Below, in pieces: positions 44,895-56,497 of a stretch of DNA of 64,000 nucleotides; the first letter of the stretch is position 1, and the number at the start of each line of letters is the position of its first letter. Under the pieces are notes generated by a model that saw only the letters and a list, made by a program, of their open reading frames with translations, was not told the DNA's origin and ran no database searches. The position numbers and the translations under genes are program-made. This DNA is from Mercenaria mercenaria (lineage: Eukaryota; Mollusca; Bivalvia; Venerida; Veneridae), in contig NC_069361.1 in the NCBI RefSeq assembly GCF_021730395.1, forward strand, positions 60,865,001 through 60,929,000. Reading direction: 5' to 3'.

Positions 44895-45170
44895 TATCAG
44901 TCACACTGTGAGTGATATAGGTTTGCTATTTCTTTTATTAGCATTCAGCAAAAAATAAACAGAATTTGTTTGCTGTAAATGGATATGGAATATCACATCG
45001 AGAACTGATACAATAACTCGCGCTACCTGCTCATGAAAATATTTAATTGCATCAACTGTCAATGTGATATATTCCATATCCACTCAAAACAAACAAATTC
45101 TGTTTATTTTGTTTTGCTGAATGCTAATAAAAGAAATAGAAAACCTATATCATTCACAGTGTGACTGATA
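44895..45170. mobile_element. Palindromic MITE (276 bp, arms about 115 bp)
   Basis: The left arm starts TATCAGTCACACTGTGAGTG and runs through TTAGCATTCAGC and CAGAATTTGTTTG to GGATATGGAATATCACAT. The right arm is its near-complete reverse complement, ending CAGTGTGACTGATA. Terminal TA at both sides could be a duplication. A loop of about 60 bp separates the arms. The single-frame ORF at 44901-45083 lies across one arm and is not a gene. Confidence 0.8.
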
Positions 45171-45444
45171 TGGAACTGATAATACTGATGTTGGGTCAGT
45201 TATACTTAGTTATGATAACGTAGTCATAAACTGAACTTTGATCGTTTTTTGTGTGTTTTTATTGAATTAAACTCCCCCGCTTAGCATTGGTTTTATTCCT
45301 CCAGAATGGCTCAGAATGCACCATAGACACTCTTAGTTTTTCCAAATTTTCGTGGGGAGGATACCCCAATACCCCACTACCAAAGTCGCTTCTTCGGCGC
45401 ATCGGGCCTGCAATTTATAAAATGCAAACTACGCCCCTGACTGT

Positions 45445-47540
45445 ATGAAATTAAGACTAAAATTAGGACTATTCCTAGGCACCGTTCCTAGGGGTGCCTC
45501 AGTGCACCCCTAACTTTTGTCTTGGACAAAAACTACGTGCAAAAATAAAATGGCGGCGCCCATGTATCTTGCGCTTTTCAGTGATTTTCCGCTATGTATT
45601 TAAAATTACGAAAAAGTTAGCCCAACTGATACGTGATTTTGTAATACACCTTCCAATACTGTGAATTTATTGGTGACGCAATATAAGCTACATCGTCCAA
45701 TCATAGACTGTTTTACAATGGGTCGGAGATAGTGTTGTTATCGACAGCGTCAAACAAAATGTACCTATACCAGTAGATCTATTCAGTTTCAACGCTGGAC
45801 ATTTAACAAATTACATCTTCAGGTATGTTTCGTCTACACTACAGTTACTTGTTTTATTTGATTATTGCATAATTTATTCCTTGTTATCGGGGCTCAAAAT
45901 TAATCACTCTCCACCCACCCAGAAATGCACCAGCGACCAGCAGGGGCGGATTCAGTGAGTTACTGTAAGTGGGGTGCGGAGTTTTAGTTGGATTCGGGTG
46001 CATATCACCTTCGAAAATTATTGGCAAATATACCTCAAGTGACAGAGTGTGACATGTGTTTGAACATGAATATAGATACTGTATGGATAGCTTTAAATAT
46101 TCACACAAAATAAAATGATTTGACTAAGGTAATTTATGTCTACTCCAACCAGTTTAGTAATTTTAATTACTGTTTATGATAGACCCTTTACATCAATACA
46201 TGGGGATAGGAGTTGAGGAGCAGTAAAATGCCGAATTTGTAATTTTTTGAAAAGGCTAGAAAATATAGTTCAATAAATACAGCGGTCTTCCATTTATGGC
46301 ATGAAGGGGGCAATTGGCCGGATATGCCTCCGTGGTCCACTCGAATGTAGTCCATATCAATATATAGTGCAATTTTCCCGCCTAGTAAAGGCCCTTTTCA
46401 TGCCAGATATAAGCTTTATTGATGCTTGATTGTAAAAAGGAATGTCCGCAGATGATTTTAAGCTACGTTATATGCTTCAAAAGTTGATTTGAAGCTGCCT
46501 TGTAAAATGAAAGTGAAAGTAGGTATTTCCTGATGTCTACCTACGCAATATTAGCGTTTCCATCACGTGTCTCAGTCACGTGACCATGGTTTCACTGCAT
46601 TATGGTCGACCCCATATTTTTTGGGTATATTTTGATTGCCTAAAGACAGACCTTCAAGACAAGGGTAGTCTCGCAGGAAGTGAAAGGCTAGAAGTCTTGA
46701 TAAAAATATGTTATAAGTTGTTAATTTTATATAGAAAATAGTAGCGGATGCATTTAATACCTTCATACCTAAAAATGAAAAATTCGCACTTCGTGAAAAT
46801 TGCTTGAACCGATGTAAAACTGGTACTTTCTGGTCAGAATTGAGCAATAAGCACCATTTTAAGACAAACATGGCATATCATTTGCATATTTTGGGCAAAT
46901 TTGAGATTTTTTCGGAAAGTAGGCAAAATCCTGTTTTTAAGGTGATTCCCCACATTTCTGTTTTGCATCAGCGACACCATTTTAGGTAAGAATGACAGAA
47001 ATCGATTTTTTTTTCTTGTACTTCTAGCTGTTTCTTGCAAACGAATTATAGAAATAAGAAAAGTAAGGCCGTATGATACTATATTTAATGAAAAATTGGC
47101 ATTATCTATGCCCCTGACACGTTTTTTTGCAGGTGTGGACTGTCTGTCTGAATGTGGCATAATTCCGACAGTAGCCATTCTTTCAAACTGAAAGTTGGCA
47201 AAATTGTTGACAATTGACTTACGTACAGTAATTGACTGCAACAGAACGATTTTGAAAACTTTGGTATTTCTTATCACAAAGTGCATCAGCGGCTCATATT
47301 ATGTATCCAGAATCTTGTCATATCGCTGACACCTTGGTAACAGGGTATGGTACAAAATCTATAAACCGCAATGTCCAAAAACATGTAATTTATTCTTTTT
47401 TTTAGTTTAAAGCGACATGCCTCCAGATTTGGCTAAAAAATAATCTTTCTTTCAAATTGAAGCTTTAGTCATATTATGAACATTAGAATAAGAATTTTTG
47501 TTTCTAAAATATTTTAAAAATTCTAGATCAAGAAAAAAGG
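45445..47540. other. Unassigned stretch with several unsupported open frames
   Basis: A hairpin GGCACCGTTCCTAGGGGTGCC lies near 45480. A hAT-style end CAGGGGCGGATTCAG lies near 45943 without a partner. Minus-strand frames at 46572-46871 (99 codons) and 46834-47286 (150 codons, ATG start) are basic and hydrophobic, with no recognised motif. CTTCAGGTATGT near 45830 fits a splice donor, but no coding exon precedes it. Confidence 0.35.
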
Positions 47541-47620
47541 ATGACCGCGCCAGGAATCGAACCCTGACCCGCTGCAGCAATAAAGACATTTTCCCATCGT
47601 CCTAACCAATAGTGCTATAG
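47541..47620 (-). pseudogene. tRNA-like sequence, SINE head or tRNA pseudogene
   Basis: On the minus strand there is an A-box-like TAGCACTATTGGTTAGG (47601-47617) and a perfect B box GGTTCGATTCC (47553-47563), about 50 bp apart. The putative acceptor strands do not pair, and the loop between the boxes is too long for a normal tRNA. This fits a tRNA-derived SINE or a decayed gene. Confidence 0.45.
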
Positions 47621-47736
47621 CTGAAGTAGTGAATAATGATTTCAAAATACAGATATTTATAATTGAGACAGTTTACCCGGAGTAAAAGTGTGACAAACGC
47701 TTTTCAATTTTCATCGTAAAAAGTAGTAAAAACTAT

Positions 47737-48836
47737 GGAATCCTGTTCGTGCCACTTAAATTGTCGCCTGGCCAACACGCGACAACGCGATAATTATCGC
47801 GTTGTCGCCTTGTCCGAAAACATACTTACATGCGAGATTTAACAATCCTCGCGAGGTTAAGAGCGCGACAATTATCGTCTTAATTGTCGCTTGTCTTTTT
47901 TAAACCTCGCATCGTGAAATTGAAATTCAATATACATAGTTACGAGAATTTGTAAAGTAAAACCTCGCACTGTCGCCCGGTGATAGGGATAATTTCTTAC
48001 TATATCACTGTTGGTGATTTTTTTGCTACACCGTTGACAAAGGGAAACAACGGAATCCGATTAGTGTTCCATTGAATGCCGACGAAATATTGTCAAAAAA
48101 CGAGTATGAAAACAATTTTCTAAACGCCGTCGGAAAAAATTAACTTTGCATTTTTTGCTTAAAATATTAGCCGTAAAATAAGGAAAAATGCTTATGAAAT
48201 ATTTATTTTACGTAAATAACTGCAACTAAAACTTTTTGTAGAAAATGACACTATTTGAAAGTTGTTGGATTTAACGTAGCACCGACACATGATAGGTCAT
48301 ATGGCGACTTTCCAGCTTTAATGGTGGAGGAAGACCCCAGGTGCCCCTCCGTGCATTATTTCATCACGAGCGGGCACCTGGGTAGAACCACCGACCTTCC
48401 GTAAGCCAGCTGGATGGCTTCCTTACATGAAGAATTCAACGCCCCGAGTGAGGCTCGGACCCACATCGATGAGGGGCAAGCGATTGGAAGTCATCGACCT
48501 TAACCACTCGGCCACGGAGGATGTGTTAAAAAAGAAAATATCTGTTCGTCCGTCTGTACGTAATTTAGGATATAAGCTGTATTTCCGTACGGAAAAATCC
48601 GTGTTTTTCAATAACTTCAATTAATTCTAGAATGTCCAAACACAAGATATTTTTATGAAATAACTTCTATAAATAAAATGTAAATATTATCTAAACAGAC
48701 ATGTAATTTGAATATTTTTACAAACTACGGTTTCGTCGTGGGACAGTCTCAAACTGTACCATTTTTCGTGAAACTATGCGTACTTCTTCATATATTAAAT
48801 ATAGAGGTTGGCCTTGTCAGAGGAGTCATATCTTCC
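47737..48836 (+). repeat. Left arm of a 14-kb inverted repeat
   Basis: It starts GGAATCCTGTTCGTGCCACT and pairs with 61098-61909 in reverse. The outer 250 bp are dense in fold-backs: a perfect 30-bp palindrome centred near 47797 (GCGACAACGCGATAA and its complement), CCTCGCGAGG, and GCGACAATTA / TAATTGTCGC. The inner 290 bp (TTCGTCCGTCTGTACGTAAT to TTGTCAGAGGAGTCATATC) also match. The middle aligns poorly and holds a SINE absent from the other arm. No target duplication is seen. Confidence 0.8.
48258..48525 (-). mobile_element. tRNA-derived SINE (Meta/Deu-type body)
   Basis: Read on the minus strand it starts CCTCCGTGGCCGAGTGGTTA (A box, Ser/Leu-like) and continues with GGGTCCGAGCCTC (B-box-like). 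A conserved body with CAGCTGGCTTACGGAAGGTC, GGTGGTTCTACCCAGGTGC and GGGTCTTCCTCCACCATTAAA follows. It ends GTGTCGGTGCTACGTTAAAT, the usual mollusc SINE/LINE tail. It is about 270 bp and full length, and would be transcribed by RNA polymerase III and moved by a LINE. It inserted after the two 14-kb arms formed. Confidence 0.8.
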
Positions 48837-48844
48837 TGAATAGT

Positions 48845-50278
48845 GTTCAGGATTGGTTGACCTGGGTCGTAGATCGTAGATCAACCATTAGAAATGCGTT
48901 CAGAATTGGTTGACCTTGGTCGTAACTCGTAGATCAACCATTAGAAAAGTGTTTAAAATTGGTTGACCTGGGTCGTAGCTCGTAGATCAACCATTAAAAA
49001 TGAGTTCAGAATTGGTTGACTTGGGTCGTAGCTCGAAGATCAACCATCAGAAATGCGTTCAGAATTGGTTGACCTGGGTCGTAGATCGTAGATCAACCAT
49101 TAGAAATCCGTTCAAAATTGGTTGACCTGGGTCGTAGCTCGTAGGTCAACCATTAAAAAATTGTTTAGGATTGGTTGACCTGGGTCGTAGCTGGTAGATC
49201 AACCATTAAAAATCAGTTCAGAATTGGTTGACATGGGTCGTAGATCGTAGATCAACTATTAGAAATGCGTTCAGAATTGGTTGACCTGGGTCGTAGATCG
49301 TAGATCAACCATTAGAAAAGTGTTTAGAATTGGTCGACCTAGGTCGTAGCGCGTAGATCAACCATTAGAAAAGTGTTTAGAATTGGTCGACCTGGGCCGT
49401 AGATCGTAGATCAACCATTAGAAAAGTGTTTAGAATTGGTTGAACTGGGACGTATATCGTTGATCAACCATTAGAAATGAGTTCAGAATTGGTCGACCTA
49501 GGTCGTAGCCCGTAGATCAACCATTAGAAAAGTGTTCAAGATTGGTTGACCTGGGTCGTAACTCGTAGTTCAACCATTACAAAAGTGTTTAGAATTGGTT
49601 GTCCTGGGTCGTAGATCGTAGATAAACCATTAGAAATGCGTTCAGAATTGGTTGACCTGGGTCGTAGATCGTAGTTCAACCATTAGAAATGCATTCAGAA
49701 TTGGTTGACCTGGGTCGTAGCTCGTAGATCAACCATTAGAAAAGTGTTTAGAATTGGTTGACCTGGGTCATAGCTGGTAGATCAACCATTAAAAATGAGT
49801 TTAGAATTGGCCGACCTTGGTTGTAGATCGTAGATCAACCATTAAAAATGAGTTCAGAATTGGTCGACCTGGATCGTAGATCGTAGATCAACCATTAGAA
49901 AAGTGTTTAGAATTGGTCGACCTGGGTCTTAGATCGTAGATCAACCATTAGAAAAGCGTTTAGAATTGGTTGACCTGGGTCGTAGATCGTAAATCAACCA
50001 TTAAAATGAGTTTAGAATTGGTCGACCTTGGTCGTAGATCGTAGATCAACCATTAAAAATGAGTTCAGAATTAACCATTAGAAAAGGGTTCAGTATTGGT
50101 TGACCTGGGTCGTAGCTCGTAGATCAACCATTAGAAACGTTTTTAGAATTGGTTGACCTGGGTCGTAGCACGTAGATCAACCAGTAGAAATGAGTTCAGA
50201 TTTGGTTGACCTAGGTCGTAGATCAACCATTAGAAAAGTGTTTAGAATTGGTTGACCTGGGTCGTAGCTCGTAAATCG
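48845..50278 (+). repeat. 53-bp minisatellite, about 27 copies, with an internal dyad
   Basis: The unit is AGAATTGGTTGACCTGGGTC, then GTAGMTCGTAGATCAACC, then ATTARAAATGMGTTC, at 53-bp spacing. GGTTGACCT and AGATCAACC form a 9-bp stem with one mismatch in each unit. Copies differ by a few bases, and one is deleted near 50065 (only TTAACCATTAGAAAAGGG is left). The array starts right where the left 14-kb arm ends. No open frame runs through it. Confidence 0.95.
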
Positions 50279-51479
50279 GACAATTACAATAACCAGACAA
50301 GTAAAAATATTCTTCTAATAGCTACCTTCTAGGAATGTAGGTGTGGTGAAAAAAAATTGTTTACAAGTGATATTGTGAAGTTAAATTAACAAGAAATTTA
50401 CATAAAACTAAAGTTGTCTACATAATGCTTATGATTTGACTATTTTTATTTGTCTTTTCACAAAACGATGAATCTATACATCATGTATAACAAATAGCCT
50501 ATTTTACGTTCTAAAATATAAATCTTTCTAATCCGAAAACCCCTCTAATCCGAACTTTTTTTGGGTCCGAGCATGATCGGATTAGACAGGTTCCACTGTA
50601 TACGGTTTCCAGCGTATCGGGGTAAATTGTTATTAAAAAATCTTGATGGCCGTGTTTCTGCAGATATGTCTCAGTGAAGAAATATATTTCTCACAACGTT
50701 TCTGTTCATACTTTTCTTTTCTGGGTAAACTAAGCTAACCTTACCTAGTGACCTTATTTGTGATCTGAGGTCAGTGTACTCAGTTCATTAACTTTTCCTA
50801 GCATCGCCAAAAAGACACCCTATAGAATCTTAACTTCTTTAAAATTCGAACTGCAAAATGCAAAATGGAAATATCTCGTGGTTTTAATTCAAATTACAAG
50901 CGCAGAAATGAGTGTCATGTTAAATTTTAAGGCCTGGAATCATTTTCTCGGAAAGCTAATCGCTGTATATATTTCTTGAACCGCAAAATAAAATGCGATC
51001 TTGACACGTTTCTGGGGTGGTCAACATATGTTAACAGAGAGATTCAAGAGAGCACGATTCTGGCATTCTGATTTTTGCATAAAGCAAGCATACCTTCAGT
51101 GAATAGTCGAAGTACATATTTGAAAATTGCATCACCGTAGAGGTTAGAGGTGTCTATTATATTAAATGAAGAAAAAAAAACAGAAAAAAATGAATTAAAT
51201 GGACACCAGGAAACTAAATTAATCACCGTAAAAAGAGCAACATCACAACTATTTAGAACTTGGCTAAAACATGATTTTCGACGCCATTTGCGTAAAAAAG
51301 TGTGCATTTGATCTTTTCAATAACTGTATATCGAAAGCTAATCAACTTTTGCTATTATTTGAATAATTATGTTTTCAAGGATGCACATTGTTTTTTGAAC
51401 ACATTCTTTACCTATAAGTGGTAGATATATCACACCATCATCATTAGAAGTCAGTCATGTTGTGAATTTATATTCTGAA
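50279..51479. other. Mostly unassigned, includes a pogo/Tigger-like end
   Basis: At 50525-50602 the text TTCTAATCCGAAAACCCC to GGATTAGACAGGTTCCACTG before TA is, reversed, CAGTGGAACCTGTCTAATCC, a pogo/Tigger-style end. No partner end was found in the window. The rest shows no gene; the minus frame 51044-51307 has no recognised features. Confidence 0.45.
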
Positions 51480-52150
51480 GGTACAAGCAAAACTTCTATG
51501 ACGAGTGCGTCTGTCCGTCAATCATAAATTCGTATATGGAGCATAGCTTAATAAACATCGAATGGATTGACTTCAATCTTGGCATATAGGTAGGAAGCGA
51601 TAAGACTATATATGTGCAGAGCGCATGCACCAGGTCGGTAAGACAAATGTCACAAAAAAGGTCAGATCTGTTATATTTTGTGTTTAGAGCATAAATTCAA
51701 AACCGATCAAAATATCGACTTCAAACTCGGCATATGAATAGCAGGCGATAAGATGATGTATTGAACCCATGAAAATGATTTGTAGGTCAAAGTTCAATGT
51801 CACAAACTTAGTTCAAATGGCAAAGCTGTCCTTTGTATTTTGTTTCCAGATCACAACTTCAAAACTATTCAATGTATCGACTTTAAACTTTGGATATATA
51901 TGGGTAATAATAAGACAATTTGCGCAGTGCGACAATCCACACCACTCTCCTCACATATACATTATTAGTCCCTCCCCCATACAAACAAACAAATACACCA
52001 CTCACCGCCGCCGCGCAAACACCATAGCCCACACCAACTGCCACCCATGGGACTCACACACTTCAAAAAGTATGTCCTTTGTATTTTGCGCCCAGAGAAA
52101 AACTTATAGTGTAGGTGGGTTTTGATTAGACGAAGAATTAAACATTGCAA
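51480..52150 (+). mobile_element. Degenerate pearl-like element
   Basis: About three units of 160-170 bp carry GAGCATAACTTAAT-like text, CGACTTCAAACTCGGCATAT and GGTAGGAAGCGATAAGAC. They carry GGTCAAAGTTCAATGTCAC, a worn version of the AAGGTCAAGGTCAC seen in younger copies, so this is an older layer. Ends are not clear. Short frames here (51769-52125) are unit read-through. Positions 52151-52868 hold no recognised gene. Confidence 0.5.
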
Positions 52151-55100
52151 CAATTCACGAAACCCTCAACATAAAACTTAACCTCCCCACCCTGAACAGT
52201 TACTTCATTTCTTCAGGGTGCCTTAGTCTTCCATCACCGCCGTCGTACAAAACATCCCAACCCCAACCAACCGACATATAACACACTCTGCCACCCGCTC
52301 CTTTAACAAAACATATAAAGAAATAACATATCATTTCGTTCTGTGACGTATGTAACGCAATAACATCATTGTTTTATCATAATTTAACCACATAGCATCA
52401 AAGCGGAGCCAGGTTTATTAGGAAGAAGAAAGAGTTAGCCCGAATGACCAGCTTCAGAAGCCAACTTTTCGGTAACGTGAATGTATTTCTACACAGTGAT
52501 GAATTTGAGAACATTCGCCGGAAGTTAGCACTGCGTCTTTAGCGGCGAGGAAGTAGTTTCTCTACAGTGAAGGGAAAACGTAATTCGACCGCTCAAGTTA
52601 TATATGGCACGCTGATACGGTAAAAACGTGGTCGCCATGACTTATTTTCTCTAAATGCCTTGTCAAAACAATTAAACGCAAACGATATTTCAGGAAAACT
52701 GTGGACGCTATGATTTGTGAAAAGTGATGGCCGCAGATGTCGTGACTTGCTAGAACATTTGTGTGTAGTAATATTTGTCTGAACGGTGAAACTCAAGTGT
52801 TCGATGTAGAACCATCATGACCAATTTGTTTTCAGAAAATAATTATCTCGAACGCTCGACATTGCATCTTATTCACATTGGATAACCGGCTATCCTGAAG
52901 CCCGCTGGACAAAAAAACCTCGCTGGAAATTTAACCCAGCTGTAAATCGTAGGCAAAGTTTTTCATTTATTTTTATTGAAACGAAGTCAATTCCTGCAAA
53001 TCAACTTGACAGTTTTGTCAGGGAATGAACATGACTTACGTTTACAATTTCTGGGCCAAAAACGATAGTTATGTTTTTAGATATTCGCTAACAATTTCTT
53101 CAGTTTGAAAAATCGAGTAAAAATCCGAAGTTTTGCGCAAATTGTTTTGTTTGTGTATGTGTTACCAATGATATAAGTATTTGTGAGGCCCAATCACGAA
53201 TGACCACCTCAAATGTCAGTATCACAAAAATCTTTAACACAGAACTATATTTAAGTATTTTGTGTCGGACTGGCAATTTCTACATGCATAGACTAAATTT
53301 CAAATATATTCATGCTTTTCCATTGGTTTATATCTTTTCCGGCGTATGACTATTATTCCTCGAGAGATTTTGAAATACATGTATGTTACACAAATGTTTA
53401 CTACAGCCAAATGATCTTAGACATGCAAGAGTCATCACCCTTGCTTGAACATTAAGGTCGCACTTTCAGGTCCGGTCTCTAAAGTGTTTATTTTTTATAC
53501 AAAAAGACGTTATGTATGTGAAACAATGCACACAAAGCGTTGTACAAAATAACAGTGTAAGATGTTGTTGGCAGAAAGAGCAAATGGGTAAACTGCACAA
53601 AAGGGGAGTAACTCTTGTGACATAAATTCTGGGATCCGGGATCGTAAACAAGCAAGGAAGAGTTCCGATCTACCTTGTTATATGTTGATTAAAGCTACAT
53701 GTGGCTGGCATGTTAAGAAATAACTGAATTGATAAATGAATACTATTCTTTAAAACAGTCATGTGAGATTTTGCAAAGTTCTGCTTATTTAGATTTGAAA
53801 CGATCGTTTACAACCGTTTGCCTGTATATATCAACAACTTGCAGTTTTAGACCATGAATAAACTGGTATTTGTTGAAAAGGTATCTATGAATAAAACAAA
53901 ATAGCAGATTAACATAAGGAGCAATTAAATAATTATGTATGAGCAAATAAGATTATACACGTATCTAGCACTGCACTAAGAACACTTTTCAAAACAAGAA
54001 CGGGCATTACCAATCCATTTTGAACACTGAAACAAAATGTTAGATATTGCTACAGTGTAAAAAAAAAAAAAAGAAAAAACTTCTTGGATCACTATAGCAC
54101 AGTTACAACTGTGATTTAAAATAACGAAATTTCAGTAACGTGTCTGAAACATACTATAAAAGTCTTTACTATATAGTACTACGGTCAAATGCATGCATCA
54201 AGTGATCATATCAAACATTTTGAAACGAAGAATTAAAACGCTATACAATATAGGGCAGTTTTTTTTGGCTAGAATAGCACAAACACATCGTAAATGGAAA
54301 AAAAATACGGAAACCCCATTTTTAAACGAAGTTTAACTATATCTTTATTATTAGTTAAGAAAAATTATATGTGTAGTTGCCATACGTGATTCTTCAAGGG
54401 GAAGTGGTGGATGGCTCTCCGATCCCCACACCCTATAACGTGATAGCGCGACACCACCAGATAACATGACACCAGATCGGATAACGTGACACTCTGCGGA
54501 GTTTGTTGTCGATTAAAAGTAAGTATTTTCAATTTTTTCTTTACACAATGTGAATTGATAAAAAGCAGACTCTTGCCAGGTTTCGAGGATAGAAAGAGGC
54601 ATCTAAAGGAATGTTTTCTGAATTAAAAAGACCACCAAATAATCATACAGACGGCTAATCCACGGTCAGATTTTCATTGTTTTGGATATTGAACCGAGGA
54701 TTTTTTCTCATTTCTGAAGCAACAAGCTTGGCATTACCCTCAATAGAAAGCCAAACATTCTCTCTCTTTGTCTGCCAAATATCCCGGCGAAATCTCCATT
54801 AATTTCGAAAACACGAGGTGTTAAAGTCAGATGGGTAGACCAAAAATGTTCTGTCTGACACCACATAATTCCCAGGGAAGGTTCTTACTGACACCAACTT
54901 TTGAAGATTAGATGTTCTGTCTGACACCAGCATTTGATCATACTTTTTTTTGCCTTTATTTCGCTCGGTTTGCAGTATTTTATCGAATTTACGCATGTTT
55001 TCGGGTATAACGGGTCGTTAAATTCATTTTTCTAATAAGGGTTAAGGTTATAGTGTAGAAATTCACCGTAATTCGTTCGAAAATGTGCCTTCGTGGTGTT

Positions 55101-55452
55101 GTTGAAAGTAGTATACATAAAAAATACTTACTTTTTTATTTTTGGCACTTTTGCGTGTAAAATGGGGGCTTATTTCATTCGCAGAATGTATTTTCAGTAA
55201 AATAATACGCGTTTCAGGTTAAATATCGCGTGTATATGGCAAATGATGAGAGAAAACGAAAGATGGGTCGTTTACTGCGCGACGGCGTCAACACCGCGAT
55301 TCGAGAAAGGGTCAGTGGCTTCAATCTGGCGGCGTTCCACCACAAATCTGTCTACACACCACCTTTTCTTTTCATAGTTTGACGGCTAATTATTTGTAGT
55401 TTACTATATATATATGGGTTTCTATGGGTTGAAGTTCTAGAAAGTATAGTAC

Positions 55453-55584
55453 ATGGATCTAAACTATGGCGAATTTACATTAGAACCCTGGTATAAAACC
55501 TTTACAGTTCAAGACGACATTCAGCACGATTTTAGGTGTCATGACAATAAATGTGTAGAGAAAGTAAAATCCATAATGATTTAA
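55453..55584 (+). CDS. Small open frame in the fold-back core (43 codons)
   Basis: ATG at 55453 gives MDLNYGEFTLEPWYKTF and later CHDNKCVEK, ending at TAA 55582-55584. It is acidic at the N-terminus with a C-x5-C pair. I do not recognise a family. It lies first in a row of three plus-strand frames inside the element core (next at 55984 and 56498), so it could be an exon of one cargo gene. It may also be chance, given its length. Confidence 0.25.
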   Translation: MDLNYGEFTLEPWYKTFTVQDDIQHDFRCHDNKCVEKVKSIMI

Positions 55585-55734
55585 CGGTTGTGCACCTCGG
55601 AGTGGGTATAGGAGGAGTCATATTTTGATAGGATTGTCAGAGTCAATATTCAACAAGCTCTGAAAGACCTATTCATATATTGTTGACCTATTCATATTCT
55701 GTCAATGTTTTAGTATATAGATATATATGATATA

Positions 55735-55972
55735 TGAGCACCATGAGAAAACCAACATAGTGACTTTGCGACCAGCATGGATCCAGACCAGCCTGCGCAT
55801 CCGCGCAGTCTTGTCAGGATCCATGCTGTTCGCTAACAGTTTCTCTAATTGCAATAGGCTTTGAAAGCGAACAACATGGATCCTGACAAGACTGCGCGGA
55901 TGCGCATGCTGGTCTGGATCCATGCTGGTCGCAAAGCCACTTATAACGTTTGTTTTCTCATGGCGCGGCTCA
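55735..55972. mobile_element. Palindromic MITE (238 bp), GACCAGCATGGATCC family
   Basis: The ends are TGAGCACCATGAGAAAAC and, read inward from the right, TGAGCCGCGCCATGAGAAAA, with TA on both sides. The arms contain TTTGCGACCAGCATGGATCC, GCGCATCCGCGCAGTC and CAGGATCCATGCTGTTCGC in mirror order. It is a hairpin element common in bivalves. It interrupts the core of the fold-back element and so is younger than it. Confidence 0.8.
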
Positions 55973-55983
55973 TATAGAAGTAG

Positions 55984-56241
55984 AACATATATTTTAAGGG
56001 GGTCTCAGGCGTCATTTTGATTCATTGTGCTGTTGGTGGAATCCAGACATTTGAATTGAAAAGACTGGCTGGCAGATATGTTGATATTTACAGTAATGGA
56101 GACCCATTATTAAAAATATCTTATAGTCCAAAGGTCGTGTACAGAAAATGTAAAGACATTCTCTCCTCCAGAACTTACTCTTTGGTACGCTTTCATAAAA
56201 TCGAAAATGAATGTACTATCGTAATGCATACATGCCCTTGA
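55984..56241 (+). CDS. Open frame without ATG in the fold-back core (about 85 codons)
   Basis: The frame is open from just after a TAG at 55981 to TGA at 56239-56241. It reads IHCAVGGIQTFELKRLAGRY, then GDPLLKISYSPKVVYRKCKD and ends IVMHTCP. It lacks an early ATG, which fits an exon better than a free gene. Cys residues are spaced through it, but there is no family that I recognise. It is the longest uninterrupted frame of the element core and lies between the 43-codon frame and the zinc-finger frame, all on the plus strand. Confidence 0.3.
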   Translation, partial: NIYFKGVSGVILIHCAVGGIQTFELKRLAGRYVDIYSNGDPLLKISYSPKVVYRKCKDILSSRTYSLVRFHKIENECTIVMHTCP

Positions 56242-56497
56242 TACATTAAAACAACTTGCTTGAATTGAAGCTGGCAATATTCATATAGACACCTTAGTTA
56301 AAATGTTAAGTTATTGCCAATTTTCAATATTACAAATCATCTGCAGGCCCGTCGGAAGTATTGTAAAGTTGCGAGTGCTAATTATATAGCGGTCGATAGT
56401 TATAGCGGTTAATTCAACCGTTTTCGTATAATTTCTGTATATATCTATATATTCCACACATTAATAGCAATTAATATTTCAGGTTAATGGAAGAATA

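Larger units (their letters stand above)
40997..45439. mobile_element. Non-autonomous hAT-like element with 5-bp duplication
   Basis: The ends are CAGTGGCGTAGCTT and, read inward from the right, CAGGGGCGTAGTTT, the hAT-typical CAGGGGCGTAG start. ACTGT is duplicated at 40992-40996 and 45440-45444. Next to both ends is GCAGGCCCG. At 4.4 kb it has room for a transposase, but none is seen. Short frames such as 41517-41750 lack hAT motifs. Its cargo is a 53-bp array, a tRNA fragment and two small palindromic elements. Confidence 0.7.

Noticed and set aside
45826-45840. Splice donor of a host 5' exon (CTTCAGGTATGT)
   Set aside because: A lone donor match without coding sequence or a paired acceptor nearby is expected by chance in a window of this size.
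46834-47286. 150-codon minus-strand frame as a host gene
   Set aside because: No recognisable domain, basic low-information composition, overlap with another unsupported frame, and no splice or regulatory context. Kept only as a note in the unassigned region.
48845-50278. CRISPR-like array of about 27 regularly spaced repeats with dyads
   Set aside because: The whole 53-bp unit repeats, there are no unique spacers, and the surroundings are eukaryotic transposon DNA without cas genes.
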